Assembly: GCF_963259705.1 (NCBI RefSeq)
Contig: NC_081842.1
Location: 35,243,796 to 35,307,795 of the forward strand
From: Myotis daubentonii
Taxonomy: Eukaryota; Chordata; Mammalia; Chiroptera; Vespertilionidae
Direction of reading: 5' to 3'
Length of the DNA stretch: 64,000 bases
The notes under the pieces were generated by a model, which had not been told where the DNA came from, made no database searches, and saw nothing but the letters and a program-made list of their open reading frames with translations. The position numbers and the translations under genes were made by a program. Below are positions 55,905 through 64,000 of the stretch, piece by piece (position 1 is the first letter of the stretch; each line of letters starts with the position of its first letter).

Positions 55905-57940
55905 TTTTTCCCTCTCTGGCTCTATTTTTGTTCATCAGTTTATGTTGCTCATTATATTCCACAAATGAGTGAGATCATATGATATTTATCTTTCTCCAAC
56001 TTGCTTATTTCACTTAGCATGATACATTTAAAGTCTATTTTGTTAGATATGAATATTGCTACTCCAGCTTTTTTTTCTTTTCCATTTGCATGGAAAAATT
56101 TTTCCATCCCCTCACTTTCATCCTGTGTGTGCCTTTTATTTTGAGGTGGGTCTCTTGTAGTCAGCATACTGTTGGGATATAGTTGGGTCATGTTTTTGTA
56201 TCCATTCAGCTACCCTACCCCTTTTGATTGGAGCATTTATTCCATTTACACTTAGGGTTATTATTGAGAAGTACTTATTTACTAGTATAGTCATTATAAT
56301 TCTGTACAGCTAAGTTCCTCTCTTCCTTCTTCTCAGCAATCCCTTTAGCATTTCTTGTAATGCTGGCTTGGTGGTGATGAACTCCTGTAGCCTTTTTTTT
56401 TGTTGTTGTTGTTTTTTTGTTGTTGTTTGAGAAGCTCTTTATTTGACCATCTATTTTGAATGATAGTCTTGCTGGATATAGTATTCTTGTTCTCAGAACC
56501 TTGTTTTCCATTACCTTGAGTACTTCATGCCATTCTCTTCTGGCCTGTAGAGTTTCTGATGAGAAATCAGGTGTCAGCCTTATGAGAATTCCTTTGTAGG
56601 TAACAGTTTTCTTTTCTCTTGCTGCCTTTAAGATTCTCTCTTTGTCTTTAATTTTTGGGATATTAATTATGATGTTTCTGGGCATGGATATGTTTGGGTT
56701 CTTCTTGTTTGGGGTTCTCTGTGCCTCCTGAACTTGTGTGACTTTCCTTTACCAGATTAGGGAAGTTTTCTACCATTATTTCTTCAAACACCTTCTCTAT
56801 TCCTTTCTCTCTTTCTGCCTCTTCTGACACACCAACTATTCTAATATTGTTATGTTTCACATTGCCCCATAGCTCCCTTAAGCTGTCCTCCTGATTTTTA
56901 ATTGTGTTTTTTTTTTCTTTTTGGTTCTCTAATTGAGTGATATTTTCAACTCTGTCTTGTAATTCACTGATTCAATCCTCAGCTTCCCCTAATCTGCTGT
57001 GTATTCCTTCCAATGTGTTATTTGTGTTATATCATTCTTTATCTCAGACTGTTCTTTTTTCATAGTTACTATATCTTTTTTCATATTGTTGAGCATTTTT
57101 AACATCATTACTCTGAACTCTACTTCAGATAAATGTCTTATCTCTGCTTCATTTATCTCTTCTTCTGGAGAATTTGCTAGTTCTTTCATTTGGGGGTTGT
57201 TTCTTTGTTTCCTCATTTTGGTTATCTATTTGGGTTTGTGACTATGTTTTTAGGTAGATCCCCTATACCTCTCAATCTCTAGTGCAGGACAGTGTTAAAG
57301 GCTGTTTCTGACTAATTGGATCAGGCAAAGACTCAAAACCTTCCGGGGAATGCTTCTGTCTACAGACTAATAGGATTCCGACTTGAATTGCCCCCAGGCA
57401 ATCATTCTCAGGTGTGGTGAGAGTTTTTTCAACAGGGTGGGGCAGTTGCTTCTATCTGGAGGCTAATTGTTACTTTTAGTCTCTTAAGTGGCCTCAGGAC
57501 AAGGTGTTTTCCAATAGGATGTGTCCAATGTCTTCTCCTCCCCCCACCCCCAGGCAAAGCAGATGTCTATGTGGGAAATATGTCCTCAGTGATGTGAGGG
57601 AATGACTCAGCCCAAGAAACTTGGGGTATCTGCCTTCTGAGTTCTATCCCCCAAGTCCCCAGTCCTGGGTTCTGCTCTCAAGCTCTAGTCCACTTCAACC
57701 TCCTTCTGCCAGAGCACAACGTGGGTGGCTACACAGGGAATTTTTATGCATTGGCCCTTTAAGAGGGTGCCTGAACTTTCAGCTGCCACTCCCTGGCAGA
57801 TAGCACCTCACTGCTTTTCACAGCTAGATGTTATGTGGGTACCCTCCTTAGTTTGGTGCTCTCTGCTGGGGAGCCCAACTTCAGGATTAGTTCCCAGAGA
57901 ACACTTCTTTAGCTATAAGATATGCTATTGAAAAATTCTG
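55905..57940 (-). mobile_element. L1 with 5'UTR and ORF1, large ORF2 deletion, minus strand
   Basis: Read on the minus strand: a GC-richer 5'UTR-like region (57940-57240), ORF1 (57216-56275), the start of ORF2 (endonuclease text FFHANGKEKKAGVAIFISNK, 56130-56030), then a jump straight to the last ORF2 codons (MLSEISKLEKDKYHMISLIC, 56025-55952). About 3 kb of ORF2 is missing between two adjoining bases near 56024. Confidence 0.85.
56275..57216 (-). pseudogene. L1 ORF1 (RNA-binding chaperone), broken
   Basis: ORF1p forms trimers and coats L1 RNA. A coiled-coil-like N-terminal part lies at 57216-56989 (NSPEEEINEAEIRHLSEVEF, MKKDIVTMKKEQSEIKNDI). The RRM is at 56860-56663 (NIRIVGVSEEAEREKGIEKV, FEEIMVENFPNLVKE). 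The C-terminal domain is at 56685-56275 (IPKIKDKERILKAAREKKTV, YKGILIRLTPDFSSETLQAR, ILYPARLSFKIDGQIKSF). Frames are offset between the parts. A low-complexity NNNKKTTTTKKK insertion reflects an expanded TTG/T tract at 56395-56430. Confidence 0.88.
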
Positions 57941-58169
57941 CAAGTAAGCATTTTTTTTTTTTTGGGGGGGGGGATTTCTCATTGCCTAACTGGATTTGAG
58001 ATCACATATTGCTTAAATGTTTACAATTCTTTCACTTTAGTAATTTATATTATTAAAACGTTAGTAATTTTTGTCATTAATCCTGATTTAAGGACATCCT
58101 GTCATTAGATTCTTTGGAGTTATTTATTAACTGAAATAAGAAGTTAAATCTCTACTTTATGCAATTCAA
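57941..58169. other. Spacer with T/G run
   Basis: T12 followed by G10 at 57950-57971. Otherwise unrecognised. Confidence 0.4.
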
Positions 58170-58505
58170 AATGAAATCATAGAAATTTAGATCCAAAGAG
58201 TCAATACCCTCATTATTTAATTGGTATAGAGCCTGAGAATCAGAGTGATTAAATGATGCCAGTAGCGTAGTTAATAACAAAACAAGGATGAGAAACCATC
58301 TTCCAAAAATAGAAGAAAAGGACCTGACTTTTGTTGCCCTGACCTTTGCTCTGGAAGACATATACTGTAATCTCTACTTAACAAGATAAAGAAATGGAGG
58401 TCTAGAAGAGTTAAGCAATTTAACTAAGTCCCCAGGATGATGGATTTCAGAATTCAGATTAGATCCCCTGTCTAAATCCAGGTGTCTCTCTTCCCAAAGC
58501 CCCTG
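58170..58505 (+). mobile_element. MIR/L2-like old repeat
   Basis: AAATTTAGATCCAAAGAGTCAATACCC..., AGATAAAGAAATGGAGGTCTAGAAGAGTTAAGCAATTTAACTAAGTCCCCAGG and TCCAGGTGTCTCTCTTCCCAAAGCC follow 'gatgaggaaactgaggcccagagaggttaagtgacttgcccaaggtc...ctctttccac'. Confidence 0.5.
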
Positions 58506-58689
58506 TAATAGCAGTTATCTTTCAATGGCAAAATCCCTACAATCAGCTCTAGTAGAAGAAAATAAGGATATTTGTTTAGGCTATAGTATTTAAATAAGAC
58601 AGCAGATGATAGTAGTAAGGTCTGTGAGAGCTGGAAGAAGTGATAGGAGGGAAAGACTTTTTAAAATGGAGTCTTCTATGATAATTCTA
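58506..58689. other. Spacer
   Basis: No recognised feature. Confidence 0.4.
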
Positions 58690-59420
58690 TTCTTAATTTA
58701 TTGAGAAACCTTCATACTGTTTTCAATGGTGGCTGTACTTATTTACATTCTCACCAACAGTGAGTGAGGTTTCCTTTTACTCTCCAACAACTTATTGTTA
58801 CTTGTCTTATTGATGACAGCTTTTCTAGCAGGTGTGAAGTGGTATCTCATTGTAGTTTTGATTTGCATTTTTCTAATAGCTAGTGAAGTTGAGCATATTT
58901 TCATATATCTGTTGGCCATTTGTATGTCTTCTTGGGAAAAGTGTTTGTTCAGGTCCTCTGCCCATTTTTTTTAATTGGATTGTCTCTTTTGTTGTTGAGT
59001 TGTATGACTTATTTACATATTTTAGATATTAACCCCTCATTGGAGGTGTTGTTTGCAAATATCTTCTCCTATTAAGTTGATTGCCTTTTTGTTTTCTTGG
59101 CAGTTTCTTTTGCTATTCAGAAGCTTTTTAATTTAAGATAGTACCATTCAATTATTTTTTCTTTTGCTTTTTTTGTCTTTGAGGTCAAATTCATAAAATT
59201 TTCTCTAAGACCACAAGTTTAGTATCTATGTTTTCTATGTAATTCATTCTTTCATACCTTATATTTAGTTCTTTGATCAGTTTTAAGTTAAATTTTGTGT
59301 ATGATGACAAATAGCATCTAGTTTTATTATTTTGCATATGGCTTTCTAATTTTATCAGGACCATTTATTGAAGAAGCTTTATTTTCCCCATTGCATATTT
59401 TTGGCTTCTTTGTCAAAGAT
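58690..59420 (-). mobile_element. Old L1 ORF2 fragment, minus strand
   Basis: GAGAAACCTTCATACTGTTTTCAATGGTGGCTG, TTCTCACCAACAGTG, AGGTGTGAAGTGGTATCTCATTGTAG, TTCAGGTCCTCTGCCC, GTTTGCAAATATCTTCTCC, TTTTGCTATTCAGAAGC and CATTGCATATTTTTGGC are antisense ORF2 3' text. No open frame remains. Confidence 0.85.
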
Positions 59421-60211
59421 TTTTTGCCCATATACATGTGGGAACTCAATTATGTTCCATTATTCTGTATAAGACATATATTAAATATTCAGGTTACTTT
59501 AGAAAGTACTATTTGTGCTATTTCTTATACCACTGACATTAAATAATATTAATAGGCCATGATGTACATCAAGCTTCTCTTGAAAATCCACAATCTCTTT
59601 ACACATTTATGTTGGAAATAAAGAGGTCAAAATATACATAAATGGTGCTATGCAGTTTTTTGTTTTTCCTGACGCTATAAGTTTATTAGCACTGTGATTT
59701 TAAAAGTGGTTGATTTTCTTGATATAAAAAATATATATAACTTTAATGTCTATGTGCTACATATTCATGAGTTCTTTTGTTTTCCATGTTTTCTAAGTGA
59801 AGAACTTAGCAATCAAGGAGGCAAAGTAACTAATTTAAACATTCATAACAAAATATAACTCAGGTATTACTCTTAATATTATCTTGCTGCTATCTTGAGA
59901 GATAAAGTGATAGAGAAGCAACAATATCCTTCTGAATGTGCTTTGTTTAAAAAATATTACATTTAGACAGTGGAGCGGTGTGGTAATATATTCTGTCATT
60001 AAAGCTGACTGAATTTGACAGTGATCTTATTAAAAGTATCCAGAAATAATTTGCTTTATGAAAGACAGTGTAATTTTTATTTTACTTTAAACAAAAGATT
60101 CCAGAGGATTCATTTCTACGTAAACTTTTATTAAAGTAACTTTTGAAGTATAATTTTAAATTTTTAAAGGAATAGCATTTGTTTATTATCTTTTTTGAGA
60201 AGTAGGTTTCA
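59421..60211. other. Unique-looking sequence
   Basis: AT-rich, nothing recognised. Confidence 0.45.
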
Positions 60212-60438
60212 TCCCAGCCAGTATGGTTCAGTGACTGAGCATCAACCTATGAACCAGGAGGTCATAGTTTGCTTCCTGGTCAGGGCACATGCCTAGGTTT
60301 TAGGCTCAATCCCCAGAAGGGGGCGGGAGGAGGGCGTGCAGGAGGCAGCTGATCAATGATTCTCTCTCATCATTGATGTTTCTATATCTCACCCTCTCTC
60401 TTCCTCTCTGAAATCAATAAAAGTATGTTTAAAATATA
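60212..60438 (+). mobile_element. VES SINE, plus strand
   Basis: TCCCAGCCAGTATGGTTCAGTGACTGAGCATC, GTCAGGGCACATGCCTAGG, GCGTGCAGGAGGCAGCTGATCAATGATTCTCTCTCATCATTGATG, CTGAAATCAATAAAAGTATGTTT. Diverged head, good tail. Confidence 0.93.
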
Positions 60439-61254
60439 AAGCTTATAATCTAGATTATTATTAATTTAAATTTATGAAACACCATTTTTTGAAAGCTTGA
60501 GGCAAAATAAATGTTTTTTAATTAAAGAGATGGGACTAAGGTGTTGGAATTCAACCATGAGCTGTTTATCAGAAGTGTGATAAATGAAAAAAAAAATCGT
60601 CATTATAAAAGTGGGTGTTGGGAATACAGATGGGACAGCTGTTGTTCTGTAACTGTGACTAGATTAATAAAATGCAGTTTTACAAGCCATTTAAAACATC
60701 ACTGGGGAATACATTTTAGTACCAATTTGGGTGTCTTTTGCCTAATAAATTTTTGCCTTTTGAGTGTAAGTATTTGGCTTCAAATCCCAGATACAAGTTT
60801 ATTAAAAATTGTAATGGTTCTTAGAGACTATAAAATGCAATGAAGTGCACAAAATGTGTGTTTCCAGTGATTGACTTTAAAATGATTTTTTACATCACTA
60901 ATTTCAATATTTTCAACTTAAGCAGACTGTTGTTGAATTTAAATGATTTTTAAATATTTAACCAGAGTGAGAATAAGAGAGAACTATGGAGAGTGAAGAA
61001 GGGGTGTGTGGTGAGTTGGGGGGAGGGGGGAGATATGCTTGTGTAGCGTATCATTTTTTAGTAAATTTTTTTCAATTTCTTGGTAGTTTTTTAATTAAAA
61101 AATGTGTGCCCTACACTAACATGTTGTGCTAGTAATTATCAAACCAGTGATATTTATGTGAAACAATGTAACTTTAGATATGAATGGTAATAAAGCATAG
61201 TTAGTGGAGTTATGTGTGTGGAATATTCTGTCAAAGGATTTTTAATTTATGAAT
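60439..61254. other. Unique-looking sequence
   Basis: A 100-codon plus frame (60541-60843) has Cys/Trp-containing text but no recognised family. G-rich patch at 61010-61031. Confidence 0.4.

Positions 61255-61305
<51 letters not shown>
61255..61305. repeat. (TA)n microsatellite at a Helitron 5' end
   Basis: About 25 TA units ending at the Helitron 5' terminus, mirroring 55513-55553. Confidence 0.95.
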
Positions 61306-61309
<4 letters not shown>

Positions 61310-62006
61310 AACACTAATAAAAGAGAAAAATGGTAATTGGCGTACGAGCTACCCTTTTCATTGGCTAATCAGGGCTATATGTTAACTGCCAACAAGATGG
61401 TGGTTAATTTGCATATGTAGGCACAATGCAGGGAGGTGAAAGGGAAAGCAGGAAGAAGCCCCCTGCCACTGACAGTGATCAGAAACCCAGGGGGGAGCTA
61501 AGAGCTGGGGGGCAGGGCAAAGGCGGCCCTGCCCCCCAGCCATGATCGCAGAATCAGGTGCCTTTTCCGCCCTGGCCAGTGATAGCAGGAAGTAGGGGTG
61601 GAGCCAGTGATGGGAGCTGGGCACGGTCGAAGCTGGCAGTCCCAGGAGCTAGGGGTCCCTTGCCTGGGCCTAAAGCGGAGCCCACGATCGTGGGGCCGCT
61701 GCAGCTGCGGGTCCCAGCTGCCCGGGCCGGACGCCTCAGCTGGAGGCGTCCTGCAGGGGCAGGGGCGGAGCCCGTGCAATTGCGGCACCCCCCGCTGCCA
61801 CTGCAGGTCCCTGCTGCCCGGGCAGGACGCCTAGGCCAGAGGCGTCAGGCCTGGGCAAGGGGCCGATCCTGCGATTGGAGGGTGATGGGGGTCAACGCCT
61901 GAGGGCTCCCAGTATGTGATAGGGGGCAGGCCAGGCTGAGGGACACTCCCCCCCCCCCCCCCCACACACACACCCAGTGCACGAATTTCGTGCACCGGGC
62001 CCCTAG
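61306..62006 (+). mobile_element. 0.7-kb non-autonomous Helitron, plus strand (pair member B)
   Basis: TCTCAACACTAATAAAAGAG at the 5' end. The interior matches member A in reverse (GGTAATTGGCGTACGAGC, AAAGGCGGCCCTGCC, TGATCGCAGAATCAGG, CGGACGCCTCAGC). It ends with a C-run, ACACACACACCC, the hairpin GTGCACGAATTTCGTGCAC and GGGCCCCTAG|T. It lacks one arm of each of two palindromes present in A. GC-driven frames (61382-61902) are not genes. Confidence 0.95.
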
Positions 62007-63560
62007 TATACATATATTAAACCAAAGCATTTGGAATATGAAATTGAGTATTTCTACATTTAGCACAATTCTATTGAATGTTTTCCTTCTTCAAATAAAC
62101 AGATAAGAGAGAATACTTAAAATCTATGTAAATGGACAGGTCTCCTACTGAAAATTCAGTGTTTACTGCTAGTGAGGTGAACATTATGAGGCAGCGAGAC
62201 AAGACTACAGTGGGAAAAGGCCCTGAATTCCATAATTGTGCATGAGGACTGCCCTATAAAGAACATGTAGCTTCTTACTGGCATTTTCCCATAATAGAAT
62301 CATCTTTATGCCTGGCTAAAAGAAGTTTGATTTTATGGAGCAGAGCTAGAAGCAGTAGAAATCCGACTGAAATAACTCTATAGCTAACAAATGAGCCTAC
62401 CACAGTTCTTCAGATGCTGAAAGAAGACACAAGACTCCTGGGTCACCAGAAAAGCAGAAGGCAACATAGTTTTGCTCAGAGCCTTACAGACCATTCAGAG
62501 CACCAGCTGGGGCCCGTAGAAGCAGTGGTGTGCCACCCGTGAAGAAACCTGAGGGCACAGGGCCCGCCACTTTTGCAGCAATCAGTGAGCAGCACTGCTT
62601 TTTGATGATAAGGAGACCAGGTGCATCTCAGCACTACCTGATGAGTTCCTGTGACGTCATCTCACTTCTCAGAACTCCGGGTTCATAAACAATCCCCAGA
62701 GGAGGCCTGCAGGAAAGAACAGCCAAGGCCGCGGCCCCAGCAAAACTGTAAGACCCCAGGAAGCTTGTTCTGGAGGATGTGGTTGGAATGAGGTTTGAAG
62801 CAGATATTGTTCTAGGTAAGAAATGGGGAGGAACGCTGGGTAACAAAAGAAGGGAGAAAAGTGTAGGGAAGCAGTCTGGTTCAAATCAAAGAAGCTTGAT
62901 GTAAAGTTTTAATTAATAGCTATTAATTATCAAGTAATCTTTCAGAAATTCAGCTTTCTCAGAGTTGCTGGGCTAGGTTGTATTTTTCACAGTGTGCTCA
63001 ATGATGACTATTTCTAATGATAAGCTGTATGCAGACTACGGCTTACATGTGTTTATATTTTAAAATAGACTATTACAAGCAATTGGTAGTTCTGAGAAAA
63101 ATCTTTAAAAACCCTGTAAGCCCTTTGAGTATTTTAGTAAATAAATATTGATATGCTGATATGGTAATCCCATGTTCATATTTAAATGCATTTTACTTTT
63201 TAAGGAGAGTATTGCTATTTCTGGAATAGGCAAATAAGAGATTGGAAAATATTTGAGTTCTGAAGTATTAAAAAGGGATTGAGAAAAGTCATATTTAATG
63301 CTCCCTAGAGATAGGGAGGTTTTACAAAATACATTAGATGTATTTATTACATTTATTGTAAACATTGAACAAATACCTATGATGCTATTTTACTTAAAAT
63401 ATTTATGGATCTAATGTACTTTGTTATAAGAAACTTTACAAAATTTATGTGCTATTTTAATGGAATGGTAGACCTATTTTGCAATATACTTCCACTATTA
63501 AATCATTCATGAATAAATGGTAGAGTGTATACTATAAATGATAGCATATATATCATATTC
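62007..63560. other. Unassigned sequence with a GC-richer block
   Basis: 62180-62880 is richer in GC than its surroundings and has a palindromic CRE-type TGACGTCA at 62652-62659. I cannot say whether it is an old LTR or unique DNA. The rest is AT-rich and unrecognised. Confidence 0.35.
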
Positions 63561-63736
63561 AGTGCTTCTTACAGCTAGCCACTCGTGAGAATCACTTGGG
63601 AAAGTTGCTTAGAAATGCAGATTCTGGGCACCTCCCTTTTAGATTCTCATTCTGATGGGACCAGAAATCTGACTTTTCACAAACCCAGAGCTGATCCAGG
63701 GAGTAGTTTCAGCATACATTGAGAAGTACTACTTTC
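63561..63736 (+). mobile_element. MER20/MER5-like hAT remnant
   Basis: CAGTGCTTCTTACAGCTAGCC, GTGAGAATCACTTGGGAAAGTTGCTTAGAAATGCAGATTCTGGG, ATTCTGATGGGACCAGAAATCTG and CAGCATACATTGAGAAGTACTAC follow the MER20-type consensus, including terminal-like ends. Confidence 0.7.
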
Positions 63737-63834
63737 CAATAATTGAAAATAGAGTCATTTACCAAATTGGAACATTTATTTTTTTCTAAGGAACACATAT
63801 TGTGTTCATTTTATCTTTTTAGACCAGTGATGGC

Positions 63835-64000
63835 GAAACTATGACACACGCGTCAGAGGTGACACGCGAACTTATTTTTTTGGTTGATTTTTCTTTGTTA
63901 AATGGCATTTAAATATATAAAATAAATATCAAAAATATGTCTCTGTTTTACTATGGTTGCAAATATCAAAAAATTTCTATATGTGACACGACACCAGAGT
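63835..64000 (+). mobile_element. Bat hAT element, cut by the window end
   Basis: CAGTGATGGCGAAACTATGACACACGCGTCAGAGGTGACACGCGAAC opens a low-divergence bat hAT (non-autonomous) element. AAATGGCATTTAAATATATAAAATAAATATC and TGTGACACGACACCAGAGT follow. The right inverted end lies outside. Confidence 0.8.

Noticed and set aside
60541..60843. 100-codon plus frame as a gene
   Set aside because: Isolated, no family, no splice or promoter signals; length is not exceptional for 64 kb.
61382..61902. Open frames of 78-114 codons
   Set aside because: Same Helitron family in the other orientation; mirror images of the frames at 54.9-55.4 kb.

Overview
The window is non-coding DNA from a bat genome, almost certainly a vesper bat (Vespertilionidae, Myotis or a relative). 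The diagnostic evidence is the repeat mix. There are fourteen recognisable Helitron (HeliBat-type rolling-circle) copies, with TC...TATATAATAAAAG-like 5' ends and a GTGCAC-hairpin + CTAG 3' end, inserted between A and T. VES-type tRNA-derived SINEs, bat L1, a mariner and hAT elements lie beside them. No host protein-coding exon, tRNA gene or rRNA could be supported. Family names come from recalled consensus patterns, not from a search.

Layout: 0.5-1.7 kb, SINE/L1/Helitron mosaic. 3.56-4.28 kb, two Helitrons fused head to tail. 6.5-10.4 kb, MIR, SINE and two antisense L1 blocks, each split by a Helitron. 11.5-14.8 kb, MIR, an antisense MaLR-like LTR split by a 155-bp Helitron, more Helitrons, and a coding-like block beside a Helitron 5' end with a 63-bp minisatellite (the best gene-capture candidate). 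17.7-20.9 kb, antisense L1 tail, a Tigger/MER2-type element split by a SINE, and a full-length dead mariner. 22.4-29.8 kb, SINEs (two stacked on one target), a mariner MITE, a Helitron, an L1 tail and a MER20-like element. 29.9-34.3 kb, three antisense L1 blocks. 34.7-35.2 kb, an unidentified 180-codon ORF. 35.4-39.0 kb, two Helitrons, the second keeping the C-terminal part of the Helitron helicase. 39.8-44.4 kb, SINEs and old LINE debris. 45.1-48.0 kb, a 397-bp direct duplication, an MLT1-like LTR and another LTR split by a short hAT. 49.9-52.7 kb, an antisense L1 whose reverse transcriptase region is open for 306 codons. 54.8-62.0 kb, two copies of one 0.7-kb Helitron subfamily in opposite orientation, with L1 ORF1/5'UTR and old L1 between them. 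63.6-64.0 kb, MER20-like and an hAT element running off the end.

Nothing works as an operon or pathway. Helitrons account for very roughly a tenth of the bases. Of the twelve L1 blocks, eleven are on the minus strand. If the window lies inside a gene, that bias fits an intron of a plus-strand gene, but no exon was found to confirm it. I found no convincing new biological system. The items most worth checking are the coding-like block at 12.9-13.5 kb, the tandem Helitron pair, the helicase-bearing Helitron and the inverted Helitron pair.
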